From NCBI GenBank assembly GCA_036479015.1, contig JAZGFB010000001.1, positions 1 to 64,000 on the forward strand: a stretch of 64,000 bases of DNA, read 5' to 3'. The notes beneath the pieces are model-generated. The model did no database searches, was not told the origin of the DNA, and saw only the letters and a list, made by a program, of their open reading frames with translations. This document shows, piece after piece, positions 33,348-42,482 of this stretch. Numbering within the stretch: position 1 is the first letter of the stretch; every line of letters starts with the position of its first letter. Made by a program: the position numbers and the translations under genes. Source of the stretch: NVTR01 sp036479015. Lineage in GTDB: Bacteria; Pseudomonadota; Alphaproteobacteria; Rhodobacterales; Rhodobacteraceae.

Positions 33348-34778
33348 TTGGCAGATATCAAAGGTCATGCAAACGCTGCATGTGTTGGATTTTTTGGGCT
33401 GATTTTATTGGCATCACCTGCATTCGCACAGCAAAGCGATGATGTGGTAACCAAACAATATGACGATGGCGGCGTCTATGAAGGCACCTTTAAAGACGGC
33501 AAACAGCATGGCACCGGCACCTATCAATTGCCCAATGGCTACGAATATGAAGGCGCCTGGGTAGACGGTGAAATCCTTGGCCAGGGTGTCGCACGCTTCC
33601 CAAATGGGTCTGTTTACCAAGGCGCATTTTCCAAGGGCAAACCCGAAGGCGCAGGCAAAATCACCTTTGCAGACGGCGGCACCTATGAGGGCAGCTGGGT
33701 CAATGGCAAAATTGATGGCACAGGCATTGCAGTCTATGCAAACGGCGTTGTCTATGAGGGCGGCTTTAAGGATGCGCTGCACCACGGTCAGGGCAAAATG
33801 GCCAGCCCAAATGGTTATATTTATCAAGGCGACTGGATAGATGGCATCAAAGAAGGCACCGGCAAAATCACCTATCCGGACGGCGCAATTTATGACGGTA
33901 GCCTGCTAAAAGGCGAGCGCGATGGCGACGGCACACTGGTCATGCCTGACGGGCTTAAATTTACCGGTGAATGGAAAGCCGGCCAAATCAACGGCCAGGG
34001 CACGCTGACCCAACCAAATGGGGACGTCTATGTTGGCACGCTTGTAGATGGCAAACGCCAGGGCGATGGGCAGGTCACCTATGCAAACGGTGACACCTAC
34101 AATGGCAAATTTGCGGGCGACAAACGCCAGGGTCAGGGCACGTTCACCGGAACTGACGGCTATTCCTATGTCGGCGACTGGGCCCAGGGCCGCATCGAAG
34201 GCACTGGCAAAGTAACCTATCCCGACGGATCCGTATATGAGGGCCAGTTCCGCGATGATCTGGCTGACGGAACCGGCAATATCACCTACCCGGACGGCAA
34301 CACCTATGGCGGCGACTGGAAAGCCGGTATCATCGACGGCCAAGGCCTGGCCAGCTATGGCGACGGGCTGACCTATGAGGGCGAATTTAAAAACGCCAAG
34401 AACCACGGCCAGGGAACAATGACATTCCCGGACGGATATACCTATGTTGGTCAGTGGGTTGACGGGCAGCGCCACGGTGTTGGCAAGGCCACATATGCCG
34501 ACGGTTCTGTCTATGAAGGATCCTTTGCAAACGGGCAACGCAGCGGCACCGGCAGCATCACTATGGGCGATGGTTTCAACTATATCGGCAGCTGGAGCAG
34601 CGGCGAAATTGACGGTGAAGGCGTGGCCACTTACGCAAATGGTGACGTTTATGAGGGCGCATTCAAAGCCGGAAAACGCGACGGTATGGGCACGATCCGT
34701 TATGCCACGGGTCAGGAAACCAGCGGCGAATGGACCAATGGCGCGCTGACCGAAGCAGATGCCACCGCGTCCGAATAG
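33348..34778 (+). CDS. Exported MORN-repeat protein
   Basis: 476 residues: a signal peptide (hydrophobic VGFFGLILLASPAFA, cleavage near residue 27), a short linker, then about eighteen 23-residue MORN repeats and a partial nineteenth, from about residue 43 to the end. The repeat pattern is YEGxWxDGxxxGxGxxxYPDGxx. Nothing else is recognisable: no catalytic domain, no transmembrane segment, no lipobox. The start is TTG, seven bases after GGGGGC. MORN arrays bind proteins or lipids and act as scaffolds in several systems, but the role of purely repetitive exported ones is unknown. Its neighbours (nadE, leuA) give no functional clue. Confidence 0.9.
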   Translation: MADIKGHANAACVGFFGLILLASPAFAQQSDDVVTKQYDDGGVYEGTFKDGKQHGTGTYQLPNGYEYEGAWVDGEILGQGVARFPNGSVYQGAFSKGKPEGAGKITFADGGTYEGSWVNGKIDGTGIAVYANGVVYEGGFKDALHHGQGKMASPNGYIYQGDWIDGIKEGTGKITYPDGAIYDGSLLKGERDGDGTLVMPDGLKFTGEWKAGQINGQGTLTQPNGDVYVGTLVDGKRQGDGQVTYANGDTYNGKFAGDKRQGQGTFTGTDGYSYVGDWAQGRIEGTGKVTYPDGSVYEGQFRDDLADGTGNITYPDGNTYGGDWKAGIIDGQGLASYGDGLTYEGEFKNAKNHGQGTMTFPDGYTYVGQWVDGQRHGVGKATYADGSVYEGSFANGQRSGTGSITMGDGFNYIGSWSSGEIDGEGVATYANGDVYEGAFKAGKRDGMGTIRYATGQETSGEWTNGALTEADATASE

Positions 34779-34808
34779 CCCGCCGGGCCCTGTGCATTAA
34801 TTCGCACT

Positions 34809-34836
34809 TTGCAAACTGAAATACTGCGCCTATAGT
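34809..34836 (+). promoter_or_regulatory. Candidate promoter of the leuA leader
   Basis: TTGCAA (34809-34814) and TATAGT (34831-34836) are spaced by 16 bases. Seven bases after the -10 hexamer would put the start near 34843, one or two bases before the leader-peptide ATG at 34845, implying a leaderless message. Hexamer calls by eye. Confidence 0.6.
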
Positions 34837-34844
34837 GCCGGACC

Positions 34845-34925
34845 ATGGAGCATTTGGCATCTCATACTACTCACCGCGGCATTCCTGCTGCCATGCTGCC
34901 CTGTGCCCTCCTTCTACTTAGCTAG
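34845..34925 (+). CDS. leuL: leuA leader peptide (attenuator)
   Basis: A 26-codon frame that encodes MEHLASHTTHRGIPAAMLPCALLLLS. It contains six leucines, with four consecutive leucine codons (CTC CTT CTA CTT) just before the stop. The position between a good promoter and leuA, the run of leucine codons near the end and a hairpin starting at the stop codon are the marks of a classical attenuation leader, in which ribosome stalling at low leucyl-tRNA would permit leuA transcription. No ribosome site precedes it, consistent with a leaderless start, as known for the trp leader in rhizobia. Confidence 0.75.
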   Translation: MEHLASHTTHRGIPAAMLPCALLLLS

Positions 34926-34960
34926 CCCCTGAGCGTGCCATTGGCGCGATCGCTCATGGG
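34926..34960 (+). promoter_or_regulatory. Attenuator hairpin after the leuA leader peptide
   Basis: CCCCTGAGCG (34926-34935) pairs with CGCTCATGGG (34951-34960) with one mismatch, around a loop that itself contains GCC/GGC. It begins directly after the leader stop, where a ribosome finishing the peptide would affect its folding. No T-run follows, so I cannot tell whether this is the terminator, an antiterminator arm or a pause hairpin. Confidence 0.5.
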
Positions 34961-35009
34961 CTGAACAGCGTCAAACACCCAGCTAAAGTTAGAACAGAAA
35001 GACACCCCA

Positions 35010-36587
35010 ATGACCAATACAACCAAACAGGACCACGTCCTGATTTTTGACACCACCCTGCGCGACGGCGAGCAATCCCCCGGCGCCACCATGACCCATG
35101 ACGAAAAAGTTGAAATCGCCGGACTGCTGGATGATATGGGCGTCGATATTATCGAAGCCGGGTTTCCCATCGCCAGCGAAGGTGATTTTGAAGCCGTGTC
35201 CGAGATTTCCAAGCTTTCTGAAAATTCGGTAATTTGCGGCCTGGCGCGCGCCATCCCCCGCGACATTGACCGCTGTTGGGACGCCGTTAAGCATGCCCGC
35301 CAACCGCGCATCCACACCTTCATTGGCACGTCGCCGCTGCACCGCGATATTCCGGGCCTCAGCATGGATGAAATGGCCGACCGCATCCACGAAAGCGTCA
35401 CCCATGCCCGCAATCTGTGCGATAACGTGCAATGGTCCCCGATGGACGCCACCCGCACCGAAATTGACTATCTCAAGCGCACAGTGGAAATTGCCATTAA
35501 GGCTGGCGCGACCACAATCAACATTCCTGACACCGTTGGCTATACCGCACCCCGTGAAAGTGCCGATCTGATCAGCATGCTGATCGCCCAGGTGCCCGGC
35601 GCGGATGAGGTGATCTTTGCCACCCATTGCCACAATGATCTGGGCATGGCGACGGCCAATGCACTGGCCGCAGTGGAAGGCGGGGCACGCCAGATCGAAT
35701 GTACCATCAACGGCCTTGGCGAACGCGCTGGCAATACCGCCCTGGAAGAGGTGGTCATGGCCCTGCGGGTGCGCAATGATATCATGCCATTTCACACCGG
35801 CATCGACACCACTCGGATCATGAATATCAGCCGCCGGGTGGCAACGGTTTCGGGGTTTGCGGTGCAATATAACAAGGCCATCGTCGGCAAAAATGCCTTT
35901 GCCCATGAAAGCGGCATCCACCAGGACGGCATGCTGAAAAATTCTGAAACCTTCGAAATTATGCGCCCCGAACATGTGGGCCTGTCCGAAACCAACCTGG
36001 TGATGGGCAAACATTCCGGCCGGGCCGCCCTGCGCGCCAAACTGAAAGATTTGGGCCATGAATTGGGGGACAATCAGCTAAAAGACGTGTTCGTCCGGTT
36101 CAAGGCACTTGCTGATCGCAAAAAGGAAATCTTTGACGACGACCTGGTGGCGCTGATGCGTGACAGTTCCACAGATGCAGAATACGACCGCATTCAAGTG
36201 AAATCGCTGACTGTGGTATGTGGCACTGAGGGCCCGCAAACGGCCGATCTGGTGCTGTCAATTGATGGCACGAATGCGCAGTTTAAAGCCACTGGCGACG
36301 GCCCGGTTGACGCGTCGTTCAAAGCCGTCAAAGCCCTGTTCCCCCATGATGCGCGGCTGCAACTTTATCAGGTGCATGCGGTCACCGAGGGCACAGATGC
36401 ACAGGCCACAGTGTCGGTGCGCCTGGAAGAGGACGGGCGCATCGTCACCGGGCAATCGGCCGATACAGACACTGTCGTTGCCTCCACAAAGGCCTATGTC
36501 ACTGCCCTGAATAAATTGCTTATCAGGCGCCTGAAATCAGCGCCGGACGCTGACGTCAAGTCTGTGGATTTCAGAGATACCAAGTAA
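35010..36587 (+). CDS. leuA: 2-isopropylmalate synthase
   Basis: First committed enzyme of leucine synthesis, condensing acetyl-CoA with 2-oxoisovalerate; 525 residues. The N-terminal HMGL-like barrel shows FDTTLRDGEQSPGATM and the metal-binding THCHNDLGMATANA. The motif GGARQIECTINGLGERAGN follows, and a C-terminal LeuA_dimer regulatory domain from about residue 390 is expected to bind leucine for feedback inhibition. The start is 84 bases after the leader peptide. A hairpin 13 bases after the stop suggests a single-gene transcript. Confidence 0.96.
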   Translation: MTNTTKQDHVLIFDTTLRDGEQSPGATMTHDEKVEIAGLLDDMGVDIIEAGFPIASEGDFEAVSEISKLSENSVICGLARAIPRDIDRCWDAVKHARQPRIHTFIGTSPLHRDIPGLSMDEMADRIHESVTHARNLCDNVQWSPMDATRTEIDYLKRTVEIAIKAGATTINIPDTVGYTAPRESADLISMLIAQVPGADEVIFATHCHNDLGMATANALAAVEGGARQIECTINGLGERAGNTALEEVVMALRVRNDIMPFHTGIDTTRIMNISRRVATVSGFAVQYNKAIVGKNAFAHESGIHQDGMLKNSETFEIMRPEHVGLSETNLVMGKHSGRAALRAKLKDLGHELGDNQLKDVFVRFKALADRKKEIFDDDLVALMRDSSTDAEYDRIQVKSLTVVCGTEGPQTADLVLSIDGTNAQFKATGDGPVDASFKAVKALFPHDARLQLYQVHAVTEGTDAQATVSVRLEEDGRIVTGQSADTDTVVASTKAYVTALNKLLIRRLKSAPDADVKSVDFRDTK

Positions 36588-36600
36588 GCCTGACGGTGAA

Positions 36601-36636
36601 ATGCGCGGCCATTGCAAATAATTGCTGGCCGCGCAT
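36601..36636 (+). terminator. Hairpin at the 3' end of leuA
   Basis: ATGCGCGGCCA (36601-36611) and TGGCCGCGCAT (36626-36636) form a perfect 11-bp stem, and the loop can pair further (GCAA/TTGC). It starts 13 bases after the leuA stop. Only TTTCT follows, so the U-tract is weak, but the stem strength and position make a terminator the best reading. Confidence 0.65.
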
Positions 36637-36882
36637 TTCTACACAAACTAGCACAAATCGAACAATTCTTAGGTATAACTCCTTAAAAATAGGGGCTAAT
36701 CTGCCCATAACACCACAATTCGAACATTACGCCCCAATGGCAAATAGATGTCGCCAGCAAATACATGCTGATTGCCTTGGCCTAAGGCTTTTGTATTTTC
36801 CAATGCGTGCCTATAAGAAATACGGGCCCGCTACTGTTAGAATCGCACAGCGCGCAAAACCAAAGATCGAGGCAATGGCAAG
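36637..36882. promoter_or_regulatory. Non-coding gap before mreB
   Basis: About 250 bases between the leuA hairpin and mreB. No conserved coding frame, repeat or convincing promoter pair was seen; it is comparatively AT-rich at the left (36655-36730) and presumably carries the promoter of the cell-shape operon. Confidence 0.4.
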
Positions 36883-37920
36883 ATGGTAAGTTTAGTTGGG
36901 CTTTTCACCACAGATATGGCGATCGACCTGGGAACAGCGAACACCCTGGTCTACGTCAAGGGCAAGGGCATTATTCTAAACGAACCCTCCGTGGTGGCCT
37001 ATCATGTCAAAAATGGGGTCAAACAGGTTTTGGCAGTGGGTGAGGACGCTAAGCTGATGCTGGGGCGCACGCCAGGTTCCATCGAAGCTATTCGCCCCAT
37101 GCGCGAAGGTGTGATCGCCGACTTTGATACCGCCGAAGAAATGATCAAATATTTCATCCGTAAGGTCCACCCGCGCACCACATTTTCCAAGCCCAAAATC
37201 ATTGTCTGCGTCCCCCATGGCGCGACACCTGTGGAAAAGCGCGCCATTCGCCAATCAGTTCTGTCCGCCGGTGCGCGCAAGGCCGGCCTTATTGCCGAAC
37301 CTATTGCCGCAGCCATTGGCGCGGGCATGCCGATCACTGAACCCACCGGCAACATGGTTGTCGACATCGGCGGCGGCACCACCGAGGTTGCGGTGCTGTC
37401 CCTTGGCGACATCGTATATGCGCGTTCAGTGCGCGTCGGTGGTGACCGTATGGATGAAGCCATCATCAGCTACCTGCGCCGCCAGCAAAACCTGCTGATC
37501 GGCGAAAGCACATCAGAACGCATCAAAACCAGCATCGGCACAGCCCGCATGCCCGACGACGGGCGCGGTGCCAGCATGCAAATCCGTGGCCGCGACCTGC
37601 TCAATGGCGTGCCCAAGGAAATTGAAATTAATCAGGCGCAAATCGCCGAGGCCCTGTCCGAACCAGTGCAGCAAATCTGCGAAGCCGTCATGATCGCGCT
37701 TGAAGCAACGCCCCCTGATCTGGCCGCCGACATTGTAGATCGCGGCGTCATGCTTACCGGCGGCGGCGCGTTGTTGGGCGACCTAGACCTTGCCTTGCGT
37801 GAACAAACCGGCTTGGCAATTTCGGTTGCAGACGATTCACTAAGTTGTGTGGCACTTGGCACCGGCAAGGCGTTAGAATATGAAAAACAACTGCGCCATG
37901 TGATAGACTACGACAGCTAA
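36883..37920 (+). CDS. mreB: Rod-shape actin MreB
   Basis: Actin-like filament protein of 345 residues that positions the elongation machinery under the inner membrane. Signatures: MAIDLGTANTLVYVKGKGI (phosphate 1), VVDIGGGTTEVAVLSLG (phosphate 2) and GVMLTGGGALLGDLD (adenosine motif), plus RPMREGVIADFDTAEEMI. The hydrophobic N-terminal SLVGLF is a probable membrane-binding segment. It heads mreB-mreC-mreD-mrdA-rodA. Confidence 0.97.
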   Translation: MVSLVGLFTTDMAIDLGTANTLVYVKGKGIILNEPSVVAYHVKNGVKQVLAVGEDAKLMLGRTPGSIEAIRPMREGVIADFDTAEEMIKYFIRKVHPRTTFSKPKIIVCVPHGATPVEKRAIRQSVLSAGARKAGLIAEPIAAAIGAGMPITEPTGNMVVDIGGGTTEVAVLSLGDIVYARSVRVGGDRMDEAIISYLRRQQNLLIGESTSERIKTSIGTARMPDDGRGASMQIRGRDLLNGVPKEIEINQAQIAEALSEPVQQICEAVMIALEATPPDLAADIVDRGVMLTGGGALLGDLDLALREQTGLAISVADDSLSCVALGTGKALEYEKQLRHVIDYDS

Positions 37921-37950
37921 TCAACACCCGCGCTGGTCTGTGGAGATACC

Positions 37951-38841
37951 GTGGCAAAATCCCGCAATACAAACGACCAATTTTCCCGCCCTATCAGGCG
38001 TATATTGGTGGCTGGCCTGGTCCTGGTTTTCTTTTCCATTTTCCTGCTATGGCGCATCGACAGCCCAAGGGTCGAAAGATTTCGCACAGCACTGGTCGAT
38101 AAATTTGTCCCGTCATTTAGCTGGGCGCTTGTGCCGGTAACAAAAGCGGCCCGTATGGTAGAATCGTTTCAGTCTTACAACCATATTTACGAGCAAAACC
38201 AAGAGCTTCGCAGAGAATTGCAGCAAATGAAGGCCTGGAAAGAAGCCGCCCTGCAACTTGAACAGAAAAACGCCAAGCTACTTGATCTTAACAGCGTCCG
38301 TCTCGACCCGAAGCTGACATTCGTCACCGGGGTGGTTTTGGCCGATAGCGGCTCGCCGTTTCGCCAGTCTGTCCTTTTGAACATTGGCGCGCGCGATGGC
38401 ATTATTGATGGTTGGGCAGCCACTGACGGTTTGGGGCTGGTTGGGCGCATTTCCGGTGTTGGGCAGGCGTCATCGCGCGTTGTTCTGCTGACAGATTCCA
38501 GCAGCCGCATACCAATAACCATTCAATCCTCTGGGCAAAAAGCCCTGTTGTTTGGCGACAATACCACTGCACCCCCGATCAAATTTTTGGAAAGCCCCGA
38601 ATTGGTACGTGCCGGGGATCGGGTGGTGACCTCTGGTGATGGCAGTGTCTTCCCGCCGGGGCTATTGGTTGGGCAGGTCGAACTTGGGGCTGATCGCCGC
38701 CTGCAAGTCAGGCTATCGGCAGATTATGAGCGCCTAGAATTCCTACGGGTACTGCGCAACCAGTCAACCGCACAGGTTTCAAGTGCCGGCGCATTACTGA
38801 TACCGCCAGAAGCCCCCGCCACGGGGCCAGAGCATGATTGA
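37951..38841 (+). CDS. mreC: Rod-shape-determining protein MreC
   Basis: Periplasmic elongasome scaffold of 296 residues. A cytoplasmic tail is followed by one membrane span (ILVAGLVLVFFSIFLLW, about 19-35) and a coiled-coil (about 75-110, rich in E, Q, L and K: QNQELRRELQQMKAWKEAAL). The beta-barrel domain starts at about 120 (VTGVVLADSGSPFRQ) and includes GLVGRISGVG and the RVVTSGDGSVFPPG loop. Start codon GTG. It overlaps mreD by eight bases. Confidence 0.92.
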   Translation: MAKSRNTNDQFSRPIRRILVAGLVLVFFSIFLLWRIDSPRVERFRTALVDKFVPSFSWALVPVTKAARMVESFQSYNHIYEQNQELRRELQQMKAWKEAALQLEQKNAKLLDLNSVRLDPKLTFVTGVVLADSGSPFRQSVLLNIGARDGIIDGWAATDGLGLVGRISGVGQASSRVVLLTDSSSRIPITIQSSGQKALLFGDNTTAPPIKFLESPELVRAGDRVVTSGDGSVFPPGLLVGQVELGADRRLQVRLSADYERLEFLRVLRNQSTAQVSSAGALLIPPEAPATGPEHD

Positions 38842-39373
38842 TCCGGTGGCATCCAGACGGCTGACGTATTGGCTGTTGTTTTTGGTATTTTGGCTACTTG
38901 TTATGTTTGTCCGCCTTTTGCCTTTGGATGTGTCTGCAGGCGGTTGGCCGGGGCCAAACTGGACCATGCTGGCAGCATTTGCCTGGGTTTTAAGGCGCCC
39001 CAGTTATGTTCCCGTGCTTTTGGTGGCGGTTTTACTATTTATTGAAGACCTGGTTTTCATGCGCCCCCCCGGAATTGGCGCGGCCTTGACAATTATTGGC
39101 CTTGAATTTTTGCGCAGCCGGGCGAAATTTGCCCGCGAACTGGCATTTCTCTTTGAATATGGCATGGTTGCCGGGGTGGTCATTGCGGTGGTGCTGGCCA
39201 ACCGGTTGCTGCTTGGACTGTTCGTCGTGCCAAATGTTAACCTGCCGTTGGATGTGGCAAATATTGTTGTTACCTTGCTGGCCTACCCGATTATTGTGGT
39301 TGTCTCTTCACAAATCTTTGGTCTGCGCCATGCCCCGCTTGGCTCTTTTGATGCATCGGGGCATTCAACGTGA
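38834..39373 (+). CDS. mreD: Rod-shape-determining protein MreD
   Basis: Small polytopic membrane protein, 179 residues with about five or six hydrophobic segments (YWLLFLVFWLLVMFVRLLP; VPVLLVAVLLFIEDLVF; GVVIAVVLANRLLLGLFV; VTLLAYPIIVVVS). Sequence conservation in this family is low; the call rests on topology and on its place between mreC and mrdA. The stop overlaps the mrdA start by four bases. Confidence 0.85.
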   Translation: MIDPVASRRLTYWLLFLVFWLLVMFVRLLPLDVSAGGWPGPNWTMLAAFAWVLRRPSYVPVLLVAVLLFIEDLVFMRPPGIGAALTIIGLEFLRSRAKFARELAFLFEYGMVAGVVIAVVLANRLLLGLFVVPNVNLPLDVANIVVTLLAYPIIVVVSSQIFGLRHAPLGSFDASGHST

Positions 39374-41331
39374 ATATGCCGTCCAAAAACAACAAAGCCG
39401 GTAGCGCCACCCTGTCACGGCGGGCGATCATTTTGGGCGGCGCACAATTGGCCTTTATGGGCGTGCTTGGGTTGCGGATGCGGTTCATGCAGGTCGAAGA
39501 GGCCGATAAATTCCGCCTGTTGGCAGAAGAAAACCGGGTGAATATCCGCTTAATCGCCCCGGCACGTGGGTTGATTTATGATCGGTTTGGCGACCTGATT
39601 GCAGGCAATGAACAAAATTATCGCATTATCATGGTGCGCGAAGACGTCGAAAATGTAGAAGCGACAATAGCCAGATTGGCGCGTTTGGTTGAACTGGATC
39701 CCAGTGATCTGGACCGCGCAACCAAAGAACTTAAACGCCGTAGCCCCTTTGTTCCGGTGACAATTGCTGACCGGCTAAGCTGGACTGATTTTGCCGAAAT
39801 AGCGGTAAACGCCCCGGCCCTGCCCGGCGTCACAACCGAGGTCGGCCTGTCCCGGCATTACCCGCAAGCAGGTGATTTTGCCCATGTGGTCGGCTATGTC
39901 GGCCCAGTAAGCGATTATGATCTGGCCAAAATTGATGACCAGGACCCGCTGTTGCAAATTCCAAAATTCCAAATTGGAAAAGTCGGCGTAGAAACCAAAT
40001 TAGAACCTCAGCTGCGCGGGCGCGCGGGCACGCTCAGAATAGAAGTGAACGCCGTTGGCCGTGTCATGCGCGAATTGGACCGTCAGCCCGGCATACCGGG
40101 GGAAAACCTGCAACTGACAGTGGACGCGATGTTGCAAAACTTTGTCCAGGCCCGGCTTGGAAATGAAAGCGCATCAGCCGTGGTCATCGACACCACAAAT
40201 GGCGACATTCTGGCGATCGGGTCTGCCCCAAGTTTTGACCCCAATAAATTTGTCAGGGGTATTTCGGTGCCCGACTACGCCGAACTTACCGAACATGAAT
40301 ACCGCCCGCTTGCCAATAAATCTGTGCAAGGGGTGTATCCGCCCGGCTCAACCTTTAAAATGGTCACCGCACTGGCCGGCCTGGAAGCCGGTATTATCGA
40401 CCCTGAAGAGCGCATTTTTTGTGGTGGGTACAAACAACTTGGCAACCGCAGGTTTCACTGCTGGCGCCGTGGCGGCCATGGCAATGTTTCGCTTCTTGAA
40501 GCACTTTTCCAATCCTGTGACGTATATTTCTATGACGTCGCCGAGCGGGTGGGAATTGAAAATATCACCAAAATGGCCACTAAACTGGGGCTTGGGTACC
40601 GCCATGATCTACCAATGTCAGCCATCAACACCGGGATCATGCCAACCAAAGCCTGGAAAAGAGACTGGGCAAGCAAAGCCGAAGACCGCACAGCAACCTG
40701 GCTGGTCGGGGATTCGCTGAATGCGGGTATTGGCCAGGGTTTCGTTTTGGCCTCACCGCTGCAATTGGCCGTAATGTCGGCAAGAATTGCATCCGGCAAA
40801 GCAATCATTCCACGCCTGATTAAAACAGTTGATGGCATTGAGGTGCCAGCCCCAAAACCCGAAATCCTTGATATCAACCCAGCGCATCTAAAGGCGGTGC
40901 GCGATGGCATGATCGCCGTATCCAACGCCCAGCGTGGCACTGCATACCGGTCACGTATTGCTGAAAAACACAACCAAATGGCCGGCAAAACCGGCACCAG
41001 CCAAGTGCGAAACATCACCGCTGCCGAACGGGCTCGGGGCGTGACACGCAACAGCGATCTGCCCTGGAAACGCCGGGATCACGCGCTGTTTGTCGCCTAC
41101 GCCCCCCACGCCGCGCCAAAAATTGCGGTGTCGGTAATTGTCGAACATGGCGGCGGTGGTTCAACCGCCGCAGCCCCGATAGCGCGCGATATTGTGTTGC
41201 AGGCACTGCACGGGGGCTTGCCGCCGCTTACCGCTTATCCTTCCAGCCAGCGCGGCACCATCCAGGAACTGCACAATACGCTTGAACTGCGTGATCCGGC
41301 TGGCACCAGCAGCGGGCGTATCAAAATATGA
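39370..41331 (+). CDS. mrdA: Penicillin-binding protein 2 (elongation transpeptidase)
   Basis: Class B PBP, 653 residues, which crosslinks peptidoglycan during elongation together with RodA. One membrane span is near residues 18-37. The pedestal region has RGLIYDRFGDLIAGN. The transpeptidase motifs are STFK (327-330, nucleophile serine), SCD (382-384, in place of SxN) and KTG (540-542). GTG start. It overlaps mreD and rodA by four bases each, so stoichiometry is probably coupled. Confidence 0.95.
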   Translation: MNMPSKNNKAGSATLSRRAIILGGAQLAFMGVLGLRMRFMQVEEADKFRLLAEENRVNIRLIAPARGLIYDRFGDLIAGNEQNYRIIMVREDVENVEATIARLARLVELDPSDLDRATKELKRRSPFVPVTIADRLSWTDFAEIAVNAPALPGVTTEVGLSRHYPQAGDFAHVVGYVGPVSDYDLAKIDDQDPLLQIPKFQIGKVGVETKLEPQLRGRAGTLRIEVNAVGRVMRELDRQPGIPGENLQLTVDAMLQNFVQARLGNESASAVVIDTTNGDILAIGSAPSFDPNKFVRGISVPDYAELTEHEYRPLANKSVQGVYPPGSTFKMVTALAGLEAGIIDPEERIFCGGYKQLGNRRFHCWRRGGHGNVSLLEALFQSCDVYFYDVAERVGIENITKMATKLGLGYRHDLPMSAINTGIMPTKAWKRDWASKAEDRTATWLVGDSLNAGIGQGFVLASPLQLAVMSARIASGKAIIPRLIKTVDGIEVPAPKPEILDINPAHLKAVRDGMIAVSNAQRGTAYRSRIAEKHNQMAGKTGTSQVRNITAAERARGVTRNSDLPWKRRDHALFVAYAPHAAPKIAVSVIVEHGGGGSTAAAPIARDIVLQALHGGLPPLTAYPSSQRGTIQELHNTLELRDPAGTSSGRIKI

Positions 41332-42476
41332 GCTATCTAGAATATCGCGTCAGAACCGTTCCCACCGGGTTTCGCAAAATCCTGTACCTGAACTGGCCGC
41401 TGGTGCTGTTGGTCACGGCCGTTGCCTGCATCGGGTTTATGATGCTCTATTCGGTGGCCGGGGGGTCATATTCACCCTGGGCCGGGCCGCAAATGAAGCG
41501 GTTTGGCTTAGGCATGGTGTTAATGCTGGTCGTTGCCATGGTGCCAATCTGGTTTTGGCGCAATATTTCCGGGTTTGTTTACGCGATTTCGTTGGTTTTG
41601 CTGATCATGGTTGAATATGTCGGCGTCACCGGCATGGGCGCAAAGCGCTGGATCGACCTGGGTTTCATGCAATTGCAACCCTCAGAGTTGGGGAAAATAA
41701 CCCTGATTATGGCGCTGGCCGCCTATTATGACTGGTTAAGCATTGAACGCACCTCGCGTCCGCAATGGGTGTTGTTGCCGGTTGCTATGATCTTAGTGCC
41801 GACATTGCTGGTGTTAAAACAACCCGATCTTGGCACCGCAATTTTGATGGGCGTCGGCGGCGGCATCATAATGTTTTTGGCCGGTGTGCACTGGCTGTAT
41901 TTTGCGGTTGTTATCCTGATCGGTGTCGGCGCCATTTGGGCGGTATTGGCCACCCGCGGCACCGAGCTGCAACTGCTGAACGACTATCAATACCGTCGCA
42001 TCGACACATTTTTAGACCCGGCCAATGACCCGCTTGGCGCGGGCTACCACATCACCCAATCCAAAATCGCCCTGGGCTCAGGCGGCTGGACGGGCCGGGG
42101 TTTTATGCAAGGTACCCAAAGCCGGTTAAATTTCCTACCGGAAAAACACACTGATTTCATATTCACGACACTGGCTGAAGAATTCGGCTTTGTCGGCGCG
42201 TTTTCACTGCTAACGCTCTACGGGCTGATATTGTTTTTCTGTATCACCTCAGCCCTGCGCAACCGCGACAGGTTTGGCTCACTTCTAACACTTGGCGTCG
42301 CCGTGACGTTCTTTTTGTTCTTTGCGGTCAATATGTCCATGGTCATGGGGCTTGCACCGGTTGTTGGTGTGCCGCTGCCCCTGGTCAGCTGGGGCGGAAC
42401 GGCAATGTTGGTTTTGCTTGGCGCGTTCGGGTTGACCCACAGCGCCCATGTGCACAGGCCAAGGGGTAAAAGGTGA
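41328..42476 (+). CDS. rodA: Peptidoglycan polymerase RodA
   Basis: SEDS-family glycosyltransferase that makes glycan strands in the elongasome, 382 residues with about ten membrane spans. Motifs: VGVTGMGAKRWIDLGFMQLQPSELGK, LVLKQPDLGTAILM, the catalytic-region loop with ALGSGGWTGRGFMQGTQSRLNFLPEKHTDFIFTTLAEEFGFVG, and GLAPVVGVPLPLVSWGG. Also known as mrdB. Six bases separate it from the next gene. Confidence 0.96.
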   Translation: MSYLEYRVRTVPTGFRKILYLNWPLVLLVTAVACIGFMMLYSVAGGSYSPWAGPQMKRFGLGMVLMLVVAMVPIWFWRNISGFVYAISLVLLIMVEYVGVTGMGAKRWIDLGFMQLQPSELGKITLIMALAAYYDWLSIERTSRPQWVLLPVAMILVPTLLVLKQPDLGTAILMGVGGGIIMFLAGVHWLYFAVVILIGVGAIWAVLATRGTELQLLNDYQYRRIDTFLDPANDPLGAGYHITQSKIALGSGGWTGRGFMQGTQSRLNFLPEKHTDFIFTTLAEEFGFVGAFSLLTLYGLILFFCITSALRNRDRFGSLLTLGVAVTFFLFFAVNMSMVMGLAPVVGVPLPLVSWGGTAMLVLLGAFGLTHSAHVHRPRGKR

Positions 42477-42482
42477 CACGCT

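Noticed and set aside
33906..34538. A 210-codon minus-strand frame opposite the MORN gene
   Set aside because: The repeats on the sense strand create a long periodic open frame on the other strand; the product is a repetitive artefact.
33348..34778. MORN array considered as a tandem DNA repeat or CRISPR-like array
   Set aside because: The periodicity is 69 bp in coding sequence with diverged DNA; there are no short exact repeats with unique spacers.
34989..36059. A 356-codon minus-strand frame opposite leuA
   Set aside because: leuA on the plus strand has complete catalytic motifs and a leader; the antisense product resembles nothing.
36596..36889. Plus-strand frame of 97 codons between leuA and mreB
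   Set aside because: It begins inside the leuA hairpin and has no conserved features; judged non-coding.
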